Shown here piece by piece: positions 1 through 10,404 of a stretch of DNA of 64,000 bases. The translations under genes were made by a program, and so were the position numbers. The notes under the pieces are model-generated. The model was not told the origin of the DNA. It saw only the letters and a list, made by a program, of their open reading frames with translations, and did not search any database. The stretch is taken from assembly GCA_010015655.1 (NCBI GenBank), contig ML976730.1, forward strand, positions 6,562-70,561, given 5' to 3'. The stretch is from Bimuria novae-zelandiae CBS 107.79. Taxonomy: Eukaryota > Ascomycota > Dothideomycetes > Pleosporales > Didymosphaeriaceae. Every line of letters begins with the position of its first letter. The first letter of the stretch is position 1.

Positions 1-1160
1 GTCTATTGTACGAAGGAAAGGGTTAATATATTCCTAGTCTCTGTGCACGGAGATCCGTACCCTTCCGGATCTTACGCACAGAGATCCGTGTGCATCCGGT
101 CTACGTGACTACTACCATTTGGACAGGAATAGTATTAAAGAGATTATTATCTTAGATAATATAGTAATTTAGTAGAAATTAATAACGCCTAGCAGCGTCC
201 TTAGCAAGTATAAGAGTAATAGAAATAAACTTAGTTAGTATAAAGGGTAGCGTTTCTACTCCTATAGGAGTAAGTAAGTTTACTAAACCTTGCCTGGCAC
301 CTCTAGTATAAAATAACTAGTTTAGAATTACTCTATTATTAGCTAAATACTAGATTTTATACCCCTCTAGTATTAGCTTTATTTTAATTATAATAACCTT
401 ACTTGCGCGTCCTATAAATCTTACTATTACCTTATTAACGTAAAGGTACTTACTAAAAGTCTAGTACTTAAAGCTACGCTTGCGTAATAACTCTAAGAAA
501 CCCTATACTTAGCTAAAGGGTAATTTAAAGCTCTAATTAACCTTTATTAAGTATAAGTATTAATTTAGCTGCTCCTAGCGTTTCTATAACATGTAGAGGT
601 TAACTTTATGCGTAGGCGCTATCCTATAAAGTTTCTGCTAATACTCCTTAAGCGATGGCTCTTTATGAAGCGCTATATATATAATAATTCTAAAGTAGGT
701 ATATAGCTTGCTTAGCGACGTTAGTTTTTATTTATAGTAATTAGGCGTTAATAGCGTTTTAGCTTAAAGCTTTTTAGCGTGCTAATTTGTATAATATGCG
801 ATTTAATTAAGAAGCTTAGCGTTGTAAAATAAGTTAAATAAGGAAATAGGAGAATTAACATTTATATACTAAGGTAACTAAGCGCGTCTAAAGTATATAG
901 ATTATTTATTTTAAGTAGTTACTAGGTAGCTAGCAGCGTGCGCGGTAAGTTAAGTAAAATACTATCTTTTTAACTATACTTTATAAATTTTATAAAGTTA
1001 AAATTATTACTAATAGGCGCTGCACGTTTTAGCATGCTTATATATACTAGAAATTTTAAAAAAGTTATATTTTAGCTAGTAATTAATAATTGCTAATATT
1101 ATAACGCAGGTCTTAGTGTTTTGGTAATTAATTATCTAATTGGCTATTAAGAGGTGGTCC
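1..1160. repeat. TA-rich, RIP-like degenerate repeat relic
   Basis: This stretch is dominated by TA, CTAG and TTAA steps and has no usable reading frame on either strand. The texture matches the mutated parts of the transposon at 55.5-58.2 kb, which suggests an old mobile element destroyed by RIP. Short normal-composition islands remain at about 40-125 and 1150-1200; the first contains two near copies of a GAGATCCGT motif. No terminal repeats or protein motif could be identified, so the element class is unknown, and its left edge may lie outside the window. Confidence 0.7.
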
Positions 1161-1413
1161 GTGTGCGGGCGATGTTGCCGGTGCAAGGGATAGTGCACAT
1201 AATTTTTTCTCCTTGTAGCCTAGGAGTTTACTACCTTCTGTGCCATCCTTGATCAGCAGTGAGCTAGAAGTAATGACGTCAGGGTTACCACCACAACCAT
1301 TAACCTCACATTGCTCACCACACTATCTCCTACAATCTCGATCTTTTGTTCCTGTCGCATCAAAACCTTTTGATAAGCTAAAGAAAACTTTCTCAGTCTA
1401 AGAGTCTTCAAAG

Positions 1414-1962
1414 ATGTCGTCCTGGAAGTCTCCAGCAAACAATTCGCGCATCATCCCAGACCCCGACCAAAACGGCTCCACCATACGCAAAGCATTCATC
1501 CTTGAGGCCATCGCCAACCTCTTCACCATTCCCCTTATTACCAACACTCGCTTCGTGCTGTCCCTCCTCCTTTTGCATCCTTCCGACATTAACCCAGCTT
1601 CTGTCCTGTTTGCGCGCCTCTTTGGTGGCATCATTGTCGGAGGCCTGACCTCTGCCCTACTCGTCGGCGCAACGAACACCCGGAATGGGATCGAAAGTCG
1701 GCGGCCTACGTACCTACTGCTAGGCATTGGGGAAGTATTGTTGGTGCCTATTTTGGCTATCGAGGCGGCCAAAGGTGGGCGTGACGCCGCGCTGAGCACG
1801 AAAGTTGCACTCGCGGCTATGGGTGTGTTGGTGCCGCCGCTGGCGTGGAGGTGCTACGTGTTGTTTGTCAGGCCAAATTTGTTGGGCAGGTATAAGGATG
1901 TTGGAGAGGCAGACGCGGCGGCGGGTGCGGACGTTGGTGGAAGCAGGACGAAATGTGAGTAG
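1414..1962 (+). CDS. Small four-helix membrane protein, unknown function
   Basis: A single exon of 182 codons with an ATG in a good context after a CT/CA-rich leader. Hydrophobic segments near residues 28-50, 64-86, 100-117 and 127-150 suggest four membrane spans. The N-terminus is polar and the C-terminal tail is rich in Ala and Gly with acidic residues. Composition is normal although it begins only about 250 bp from the degraded repeat, so it marks the edge of the gene-bearing sequence. I do not recognise the family; it resembles the many uncharacterised conserved fungal integral membrane proteins. The opposite-strand frame over the same bases looks like a shadow, because its translation is arginine/proline-rich and lacks structure. 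Confidence 0.65.
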   Translation: MSSWKSPANNSRIIPDPDQNGSTIRKAFILEAIANLFTIPLITNTRFVLSLLLLHPSDINPASVLFARLFGGIIVGGLTSALLVGATNTRNGIESRRPTYLLLGIGEVLLVPILAIEAAKGGRDAALSTKVALAAMGVLVPPLAWRCYVLFVRPNLLGRYKDVGEADAAAGADVGGSRTKCE

Positions 1963-2383
1963 TCCTGCGCGTTATTGAAGTACGTGTATTGATGGTGAAC
2001 CGTAAACGGCTCGACATAGACTTGGGAAGCTCCGCTACGGGCATCTATGCGCTTTTTCATATAATATTATTCGGCGAACACGCCGGCGGATTTACTGAGT
2101 TGTTTGGAAAATGAATGCCTGTGTAAAGCTCGCTTTTCAACCGTCAAAAATATACTCCGAAATCTTCGAGCTTGCAGGACTTACGGCACGATAAAGATAT
2201 AACATGGCCCTCCGCTCGTGCATTTAATTCTGGTACCTGGCTCGTGAACCGTTTGCCGACTTTTCCTGTTTTGGGGCGGTGTATCAACTCTGGTTGCCTT
2301 CACCTCGTCGCCTCGCCCAGCACCGTCCCCGCGCCTCAATCCACCTCTTGCGACATTACCATAAACTGCCTCCTACAAACTAC

Positions 2384-3448
2384 ATGCTGACTTTCGAGCA
2401 CCGCCAGAGGCGGCCGCCGAGCCCTGCTAAAGGTGTGAACACACCTGCATTGCCAATTAGGAACAAGCGGAAGAGGAAGGACAGTCTCGACGCCAGGTAA
2501 GCTGATTCAATTTGCAAGCCTCCCGCACGAAAAAGATGCTAAATTGCCAGTGACTTTGTTCCTCACTTCGTGCGTGTGAAGTCAGAGAATGGCAATCCGT
2601 TCCGCGTACACAAAGTGCTCGGGATGCACTACTGCGGCTGGCTTCGAGACCGACTCGGCCCGCAGTCCCTGGCACTCGTGACGACAGGATGATCCTAGGT
2701 AGCGTGTACAATGAGACGCTCGTTGCTTTCCTGGAGTGGCTGTACAAGCAGACAGAGGTATGTTGCGCGCCCGCAGCAGGTCGCGAGCCATGAATAAACG
2801 GCGCACCACATTCCTTTCAAATACGTCCAATTAAAATCACATTTACTAACTATAAAATATCAGTGGCAACCGCCAACCTCACAGGAGGTAGGCTACGCTC
2901 GCTTCACCAAGCCGCTCGACGACAAGGGCCTTGTGAAGGCATACACCTTCACCATCCGGTACTCCGTTCCAAAAATGAAGCCGAATATCATCCAACGCGC
3001 AGTCGAGCTCTTCCAGAACACAGCACCGGTATTCAAAGCCATCATCATGGCGGTCGAAGATCTTCCGGAATCGTCGCCCTTCATCCGACTTCTCGTGGAC
3101 GCTTATTGCTCTCATCATGAGCCCCATCGTCCCGAGCCCGCTCATGAGCAAGCACAAGAAATGGACGTAGATCTACATTCGGACTCTGGTGTCGATATTG
3201 ATGACGGCTCCGAAGCGAGTACCTTGCTCGATAGTGATCTTGACTCGGAGCTAGGGTCCTGGTCCAGTTCGGATTCTGACTAGAAGTCTGACTCCGATAA
3301 AAATTCTGTATCCGAAGACGGCGAAGAGCAGGATCTTCCGCCAAGCTTTGTTGCCCGGGTGGAGGCCAAATTGCGGGAGCCGGAAGAGAACAATGTGAAG
3401 TACGTGGTGTTGAAAAGTTCCGACTACGGCGAGGGCACACACGTATGA
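2384..3448 (+). pseudogene. BTB/POZ paralog A, interrupted
   Basis: The first of six related BTB/POZ-like copies. Proposed exons are 2384-2496, 2551-2757 and 2885-3448, with GT-AG introns. Exon 2 begins the BTB fold (FRVHKVLGMHY, the usual VHK-L-HS motif) and exon 3 holds the helical tail, including EDLPESSPFIRLLVDAYC, which is diagnostic of this fungal family. The frame breaks inside the BTB domain around 2690, where a +1 shift is needed to reach the ETLVAFLEWLYKQTE segment. An in-frame TAG lies at 3281-3283 in an acidic Ser/Asp linker, after which the same frame continues through LPPSF to a natural stop at 3448. BTB proteins often recruit targets to Cullin-3 ligases, but the role of these fungal-specific families is unknown. 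Probably non-functional. Confidence 0.6.
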
Positions 3449-3677
3449 GCACTGTAACGACCGGCATAAATGACGGGCTAGGAATGTTTGGTGAAGATGC
3501 TAGAAGATGAGATAAGCTCTTGCGGTTGCAAATCCTCTCTCACGAACTGCAAACTCTGGGTATTGCAGGCTTTCTATTAAGTGAGCTAGTCTTCATAATC
3601 TGATGCAGAAGACTCTACTAGTACAAATTATTGTCCATTTAAGCTTTTTGGCGAGCTTTTGCATGGGTATATACATA

Positions 3678-3725
3678 AGAGCGTTTGTAGAGCGTTTTCT
3701 AGAGCGTTTGCTAGAGCGTTTGCGC
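3678..3725 (+). repeat. Short tandem repeat, four 12-bp units
   Basis: Four near-identical units of the form AGAGCGTTTNNT follow one another directly upstream of BTB copy B, about 145 bp before its proposed start codon. The units differ at one or two positions. It could be promoter-associated or simply a replication-slippage product. Confidence 0.6.
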
Positions 3726-3870
3726 AACCCTTAAGACTTGTAGGGTACTTAATATCGCTCTCGCCCAAGAACTTAGCCCGTACAGCCCGATCCGCAAAGA
3801 TCTTCTTCCGGCACTTGACCTTCGCCAACTATTCTGACGAACCTTTAACAGCACACCATGATTTTGTGCC

Positions 3871-4598
3871 ATGGCAGGCGAGCAGAGCAAGAAGAAGCTA
3901 CCGCTTCCTCAGTAAGTTACAGTGCCCCTCGTCCTTCGGTCTATGCCCAGACTCACGATACAGCGACCTCTACTCAGGTCCTTTGGTCACCATCAAGGTC
4001 GGACTGGAGGAGGACCTAAAGAACTTCTGCATGCACCACTCAGAATATTTTCAAGGTGCTCTCGGTTCCGAAAACTTGAAGGAGGGCGCGACGGGAGAAG
4101 TAGAACTGAAAGATGTTGCGCGGTTCACGTTCGGCCTCCTTTCAGAGTGGCTGTACAAACAGACTCTGTCAGTCCCTCACGACTAGATGGAGAAATACAA
4201 TCTCGGAGATGGTGACGATGAAGAGATACTCATGCAGTTGGCTATGCTTGCCGACCGATTCATCATGCCGAAACTCGAGAACTACATCATAGCTCTCGCA
4301 CCTGCGTTCTACAACGCGACCAAATGGAAACCGTTATATAAATGCATCCATGATGCCTTTGATACGCTCTCATCTTCCAACGAATATTTGCAGATTTTTG
4401 TGGAGGCCTTCTGCAATTAAGTGGAACCCTAAGGAGGACTCTGACGATGAGAAGCAGTCGTTCAGTAAATTTCCTCCGGAGTTTCTGCACCATGTTGCGG
4501 TAAGGTTTTCCAAAATCTCCTAGGAGGCAAGAAATAAATTGCACGAGCAAAGGTGGCCGGCCGCGAAGGGGCTGAGAGTCTCACTGAAGACATATTAG
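3871..4598 (+). pseudogene. BTB/POZ paralog B with TAG at a conserved Trp
   Basis: Exon 1 (3871-3911) is 41 nt long, exactly like exon 1 of copy C, but the following donor/acceptor pair would give a 39-bp intron and the wrong phase, so splicing is uncertain. The BTB core is clear (MHHSEYFQGAL, then LLSEWLYKQTL). An in-frame TAG at 4184-4186 separates it from the helical tail (AMLADRFIMPKLENYI...). Copies C and D have TGG (Trp) at this codon, so TGG to TAG is the obvious change. A second break, a frameshift near 4420, precedes the conserved FPPEFL tail motif, after which the frame runs to 4598. Function unknown; likely a pseudogene unless the stop is bypassed. Confidence 0.6.
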
Positions 4599-5371
4599 CC
4601 CGGTGAGCTACTCTAACAGATAAAAATACCTCCAACCTGTTTGCCCCTGAACCTACGAGTTCTATAGAAAGCCAGGCACTGTGTGCAACTCTTTTTGGGG
4701 CGCAGCGCGCGTGTTGGGAACGGGAAATGGGTTAGCGCAGGGGTTCACACCACATGTGTGGATTGCTTTTACTGATAAGTGTTCCATTGTTTTCTAATTT
4801 CTATTGGGTATTGTAGAATGACAAAATGTTGGAAGGTGCCGGCGTGGCGGGATATTTTGAATGGTATGACCCACCTGCGCCTCGGCTAGATACGATAGAT
4901 AGCCTCGTGTTCTTCTGGAGGACCCATTCAGTACCGAATCAGGAATGTAAAAATTGGGAAAGAGCCCAGAAGATCCTTCCATATTCTTTCAGACATCGCA
5001 ATTTCGAATATTTATCAGCGCAGTAGATGCTCCCGAGATCACGGTTTGGCGATCTTGGGTGACGAGGACGTAGCTGCTTACTAGGTAGAAACCTTGAGCG
5101 ATCCCTTGACCAAAGAAGTCTCTATAAGGCTCAAAAATTGCCACGGGCCAGAGGCATACTATAAAATTTGTGATTTCGTCCCCTTGTTCGTGTTGTGGTT
5201 TGTTGAGTGGGTCCAATGATCTGTGCTGCCCTACAACCATGGACACGCGCCCCCTTATTCTTCATGTCCCCACTGCAAGCAAGCTGAATCTCAGTCTTTC
5301 AAGAACCTGTTGTTGATACGCTTCCCAGTAGTTGTAGTATCCTGCTACACACTCCTGCCATCCCCTGCGTC

Positions 5372-6311
5372 ATGTCGACTGACAACAAAGAGGCACGCCC
5401 GCCTCTCCCGCTGTAAGTGGAATCGCGTAGGCTGTGCCAGCGTATGCAAAATTCTCATTGCTGCAGGGAACTATACTCCGGAGGCTTGACAAAAGTCACA
5501 GTCGAACATGAAGACGATGCCAGAGAATTCCACATCCACAAAGCACTGATCATGCACCACTCCGAGTACTTTCGCGGCGCTCTCCGGCCTGACGCATTCC
5601 AAGAAGGCGAAACGGGCGAGGTCACATTGAGAGACATTGATCCCAACGCATTCGCTATATTCGTGGATTGGTTGTACACACAGGATTTGCTTGAGCTAGA
5701 AGACTGGACAGGTTACGGGATCAAGTCATCCAAGAACGAGAGATTACAATGACTACCCTCCATATCGCAGCAAACAGACTTGTTGTTCCAAAGCCTGAGG
5801 AGCGCCTCTTTGAGATGGCTTTCCATAGCTTCGAAGACGGCTGGATTCCATCGGTCTGCACAATCACTCTGTGTAGCCACGTGACTTACGTCAGAGGTGG
5901 TGTGTGTAGAAGGTTCCATCTAGGTGCACAGACCACTGACTTCAAGATAAAGCCCTCGCCCGCTCCTTTCTTCCTCGATAGACTCCTCACTCTACTCTTT
6001 TCGCAGATAGCAATATAGCTTGTTGATTATCCTGCCTGTCAGGCCACACTCTGGCTTTCGAGAATCTTCCTGAATCAAGTCTCTACCGACGGCTTATTGC
6101 AGATGCCTACTGCGTGCAGCAGACCCCAGACAATATAAAAGAACTTACGGACGAAGAGTTTGGAAGCCTGCCTCAAAGCTTTCTACGTACGAATATGCTA
6201 CACCAAGCCACGTTCATGGTGGACGCGAAACTCATCTTCGCAGACTATTTGGGACGGAACGAGGAACTAGATAATCTATATTCTCCGCTGGGGCGGAGAA
6301 GGAAGGCATAA
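5372..6311 (+). pseudogene. BTB/POZ paralog C, frameshifted
   Basis: Exon 1 is 5372-5412 (41 nt) and intron 1 is 5413-5466, with a good donor and a CTGCAG acceptor. Exon 2 encodes the best BTB core of the array: FHIHKALIMHHSEYFRGAL, then a beta/helix segment ending in FVDWLYTQDLLELEDW. The frame is lost near 5750: a stop appears, while the +1 frame carries the next family segment (AANRLVVPKPEERLFEMAF). The tail ENLPESSLYRRL...ADAYC and SLPQSFL resumes around 6060-6190 and ends at 6311. About 170 bp between these parts (5870-6045) has no paralog counterpart and may be a poorly spliced intron or an insertion. The Trp codon that is TAG in copies B and E is an intact TGG here. Confidence 0.6.
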
Positions 6312-6903
6312 ATGATCCAGGACACCCCAGGTACCTGATTGCCAAAGAAAGCAGAAATATAAACCATCGAGAAGTAGTTGGAGGGTAATCATGGCGGAAA
6401 GATTGGTTTTGTATTAGTCTCGCGAGAGTCTGTGTTCTTTTTCTCTATTTAAATCTTCGGACGACCTGTCCCTAGGAGACAAAAAAGTACAAGATTTCAA
6501 TCAGTGGTAGCCACTATTATTTGAATCCAATTCTTAACGTTGCGGCAAATTCAGGACTAATTTTGAACGAATTCAAAAGAACGATTAAAAAGCTTGGCAC
6601 ACACGGAGAAAGGTCACCGTACAACACTACGATAGAATGAAACCAATAGATCTCGTTTATTTGAGACGCTTTGTGACCAAAATTGGCTCAAACACTGCGT
6701 AATATCGTATCGCAAACAATTGAGTAATGCAATAATTGTTCAATTTCAGCAACCCTGCGGGTGGACTCGATCCCAAGGGTGGAAAGACATTGGGAGGGTA
6801 CACTTGACCAAAGATCCAAATCTTCGAAAATATGTAATATGGTATCTTTCATGAAGGACCCGAGCACCTGATTTAAAGCAGTACAGTTCACGTCGGTACA
6901 TTG

Positions 6904-6922
6904 CGCTAGCATTTCTTTAGCG
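6904..6922. promoter_or_regulatory. CGCTAG...TTAGCG inverted motif upstream of copy D
   Basis: An imperfect inverted motif followed by a CATAAAG box, 78 bp before the ATG at 7000. The arrangement matches those upstream of copies E and F. A related block, roughly GTC-GTGCA, precedes each motif. It is either a shared protein-binding site or promoter sequence copied during tandem duplication. Confidence 0.4.
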
Positions 6923-6999
6923 CGAAGGCGGTTCTACAACGACTCCATAAAGCTCTCCGCCGCCTGTGACAGCGTATTCTGGCTGCACCCGATCTCAAG

Positions 7000-7427
7000 A
7001 TGCCGTACTACGCAGACCTGGGCGTCCCAGCCGACCTCTCAGCCCTGCTTTTACAGTACTGCGCCTAGGGGGTCTTGGGCCATCATTTTGACAGCATTTA
7101 AGATCGAATTTGTTGACACTAGCACACGAACAAGAGTTGCCGGAGTTTCGTGACTGGACATGTTATGGGTTCAAGCCGATCAACGAGGAGCAAGAGCTGC
7201 GTTGCGTTGTGGAGTTATTCAAAGAATTATAGATAGCAATGACTGCGATACACGTAACTTTGCAGACCATTTTGATGCTCCAGAGCCTGGCTTGAGAAAC
7301 GCTTTACTGAGATTGCTTTCGTTCTCTACGCTAAGTGTGACAGGTACTACGACAGCAAAATTTACGTACCATCGGTTCACACGGTCACGGTCGGCTTCTA
7401 GAATCTTCCGGATTCACTGGCATTGAG
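7000..7427 (+). pseudogene. BTB/POZ paralog D, heavily decayed
   Basis: Only fragments survive. An ATG at 7000 follows the shared upstream motif at the usual distance, but its frame stops after about 22 codons. Near 7130-7200 the segment LPEFRDWTCYGFKPINEEQELR is plainly homologous to the linker after the BTB fold in copy C (LELEDWTGYGIK), including the intact Trp codon. A TAG follows, and another frame then carries ADHFDAPEPGLRNALL, corresponding to the helical tail. No complete BTB core could be recovered. This is a relic that documents an extra duplication in the array. Confidence 0.4.
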
Positions 7428-7475
7428 CGTCTTCGCGCTCCTTCCCATTCCAATTCATGCAACGTCCGTGCATCG

Positions 7476-7489
7476 CGCTAAGTTTAGCG
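7476..7489. promoter_or_regulatory. CGCTAA-TTAGCG inverted motif upstream of copy E
   Basis: A perfect 6-bp inverted repeat with a two-base spacer, 76 bp before the ATG at 7565. The flanking bases (CCAATTCATGCAACGTCCGTGCA on the left side) closely resemble those upstream of copy F, showing that the promoters were duplicated along with the genes. Confidence 0.45.
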
Positions 7490-7564
7490 TCAAGGTGGTT
7501 TTACGGCGACCCTGTAAGCTTCCCACGCCTCTAACAGCTCACTCTCACTGTATCCAATTTTACA

Positions 7565-8386
7565 ATGGCGTACGTATACGATGACGACTACAACTACGAC
7601 GACGACGACGACGACTCGAACCACATCTACGGCAGGCGCGACGGGCGCGTCACGCTCATTTCCTTCGGAAGCGCCCAAGTTGACAACCGCCCCTCCGACG
7701 CCCGGCGCCATCAACCACGACCGGGTGGCCGCATGTGTTCAGCGGTCCGACTGCGCTGATTAATGTCGGCCCTGAACTGAAGGAGTACTATATCCACAAA
7801 GGCTTGCTCCAGCGTCATTCCCAGTACTTTCGTGGGGCGCTTGGCAACCTCGAATTTTCATCTGCCAAGGATGAAGTAGTGAAGCACGAGCATGTTGACC
7901 CAGGTAGGTCTATTTCAGCACGAATTGTATATTACCAAACTTGACTCTGCTGCAGCTGTGTTCGATGGATTCGCCCACTAGCTCGACCACCAAACTCTTC
8001 CGTCCAAAGAGGAGTAGGACAAGATATTGACTGGCCCTCTTGCGGGCTTCAAGCAATCAGACCGGAACAACAAGTTCGTTATTTTATATGTGCTAGCTGA
8101 CGAGCTCCTGGTGCCCAATATAAAAGCAGCATGTCTCCGGGCAACGCACGCATGCTTCCTTGGGACTATGAAACCTGGGCCTCACTACGAGGTAGTGAGC
8201 TACGCCTTTGGTCACTTGCCGGAGGATAGTGCTATACTTAAGCTCTTAGTCGACGCGCACCTCTGTCATTGGTCTAACAAAGATGCAAAGGATGGCGTCT
8301 CGCAAGGTGACATTGACAACCTTCCTGGAGCTTTCCTCTATGAGGTATCACCAATTCAAAACCTCAGGCTCAATCAAGATGCGTGA
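7565..8386 (+). pseudogene. BTB/POZ paralog E with two TAG codons
   Basis: The N-terminus is low-complexity, with a run of GAC codons near 7590-7616, and its frame does not join the BTB core directly. The core is clear (ELKEYYIHKGLLQRHSQYFRGAL), followed by a good intron at 7904-7955. In the next exon the frame is open except for TAG at 7979-7981 and 8015-8017. The first lies where copy F has Trp (AYWIYRG), the second at the Trp conserved in C and D. The tail (YVLADELLVPNIKAACLRA, then HLPEDSAILKLLVDAH and LPGAFLYEV) ends at 8386. Apart from the stops and the N-terminal join it looks intact. Confidence 0.6.
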
Positions 8387-9423
8387 TTTCCCAGAATACA
8401 AGGAACCGACTGGAATCACGGGATCTTAGCGCACGATGGCTCTATTGGAACGGATTGTATTGGATAGTAAGTAAATACACGTTAGGAGCTATGGGTCGCA
8501 ACTGATTCATTAGCACCCGGATCATAATACGACTTCAAGAGTTAGGACATGGATGGAACCAAGGTGCAAGCATCGGTGGGTCTTAAGACAGAAGCAGCTT
8601 GACTGTGCGGATGCATTCTCTTGTCTCTGGCCACGATGACAATCTTCGTTCAAGTGCACGACATAGTACCAATGTTCTGCAGCTTTCCTCCATGTAACTG
8701 TTATCAACCTCATTTATAGAGCAAATAATTTTCACGAGCTCTATATTCTACACTCGCTGCTGAATCAGTGGCAAGTCCTTGAAATCTGCTCTTCTCGCTC
8801 CTCCTCTGTCTGTACTCAGACAGACACCTATCATCATTTTATCACGCCTGCTTATTCTATCACCTCGATGCTATGTGTGATACTTTCTCCATCAATAAAA
8901 GATTGCTTAATAAGCAAAGCCTACTGCGGTCCCCAGCTATCTTCCTCCACATCACCCGTGCTCACATCCGTTCCCAAATTGGAGGCTTGAATTCTCCCAT
9001 CCACCCTTGTCACTCTTTAGCCCATTAATTCCTCACTGCAATCAAGCAATAAGTTATGTGTACAGCCAACAAGGGCACACTTCTTCTCCGGCTCTCTGTT
9101 ACATATAGAGCTTGAGTTCGTTAATATAGCCTAATGCATCATGTAGTGGCTATATATCTATACTCAGGACGTACTGCTTTGCTTCGCCTCTGGTGCCTGG
9201 ATGACGGGCTTTGCTAACACTTAGCGACTAAAAGCAACAGTCTCGAGAGTGTGCAGCTAACCAGGCTTGTTCTAGACCTCGTACCCTTTGAATCATTGCT
9301 TCGTAAAGCTTCCATGAAAGAAATTTATGTTCGACTCGACTTTTTTCAACATTCAAGATGCGTACGCGCACTAAGTATATGCACGCTCCTTCTCATTGCA
9401 ATTCATTCAAAGTCCGAGCACTA
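8387..9423. other. Intergenic stretch between BTB copies E and F
   Basis: I see no convincing gene here. Short open frames lack domain-like composition and splice logic. A weak TGCTAACACTTAGCG motif near 9215 resembles the inverted motif found upstream of copies D-F. Confidence 0.5.
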
Positions 9424-9473
9424 CGCTAACGTTTCATTAGCGCGAAATCGAATCCCACGACAACCCTATAAAG
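9424..9473 (+). promoter_or_regulatory. CGCTAA...TTAGCG motif plus TATAAAG box of copy F
   Basis: CGCTAA at 9424-9429 and TTAGCG at 9437-9442 form an inverted pair; a TATAAAG box follows at 9467-9473, 64 bp before the ATG at 9537. Copies D and E have the same order. In E the TATA position has decayed to TGTAAG. Confidence 0.5.
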
Positions 9474-9536
9474 CACCAGTGCCTCTCCCGCATTACCTTT
9501 CTTACACTCCAGCACTCGAATACGCAAGGGTTTACT

Positions 9537-10404
9537 ATGTCGGCTATCGAAGACTCGATTATGGTAGACAAAGAGGCCGAGAAAGAAGCCGAGATCGAGC
9601 CCATCGTGCAGTAAGAAACATAATTTCGCTTTTAGTTTGGGTACAAAACACTAATAAAAACTTAGAGATGCGAAAAACCGGACGTATGAACACATTTTCT
9701 TTGGGCCGACTGTCCTCGTGAAAGTCGGACCTGATCTCAAAGAGTACCATATCCACAAGGATCTCTTGATCCGCAACTCAGGATTCTTTCGGGGTGCTTT
9801 GACGAACAAGGTCTTCCAATCTGCCCAGGAGGGTATCGTGGAGCTTATTGACATCGATCCTGGTAAGTCACATGGGACCTTAGCAGCACGATGACCCTAG
9901 AAGCTTACAACTTAATTTACAGATGTCTTCAACGGCTTCGCGTATTGGATCTATCGCGGACCAGTGTTCCCTGAATGGAAGACATGGAAAGAAATGTTCC
10001 CTAGCTACGGCGAGAACCAGAAGAAGCAGGACAGCTACAACACAAAGATTGTCCGCTAGTATGTGCTAGCTGATCGTCTGCTTGCGCCAGACATGAAGCG
10101 CGCTTGTCTGGATGAAACCTACGAGATCTTCAGTAGGAACGCCCCGTGGTATGAGGCTGTGATCCATGCCTGGGACAACCTCCCCGAGAACAGCCCGATG
10201 TTGGAGCTTCTAGTCGATTCGCATTGTCGTTGGTGGCGAGGCAGGGACTTGAAACAGGGCGAGACACAGGAGAACATTGATGCATTGCCGTCTAACTTCC
10301 TTTATCGAGCGATGGAGAAGTTTTACTACAAGAACACGCGGGTTCTGGCGGTCTTGGAACGCAAGGACTACAAAGAGCCTGCAGAGGAAGCCGGAGAAGT
10401 CTAG
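9537..10404 (+). pseudogene. BTB/POZ paralog F, intact but for one TAG
   Basis: Exons 9537-9610, 9666-9862 and 9923-10404 join in phase through two canonical introns to give 251 codons. The BTB core is EYHIHKDLLIRNSGFFRGAL, then FNGFAYWIYRGPVFPEW. The tail contains YVLADRLLAPDMKRACLDE, DNLPENSPMLELLVDSHC and LPSNFLYRAM. The only defect is an in-frame TAG at 10057-10059, between KIVR and YVLAD, where copy E has a sense codon. A CAG-to-TAG or TGG-to-TAG change would explain it. This copy is the best test of whether the array is dead or whether the UAG is bypassed (readthrough or mRNA editing). Confidence 0.65.
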
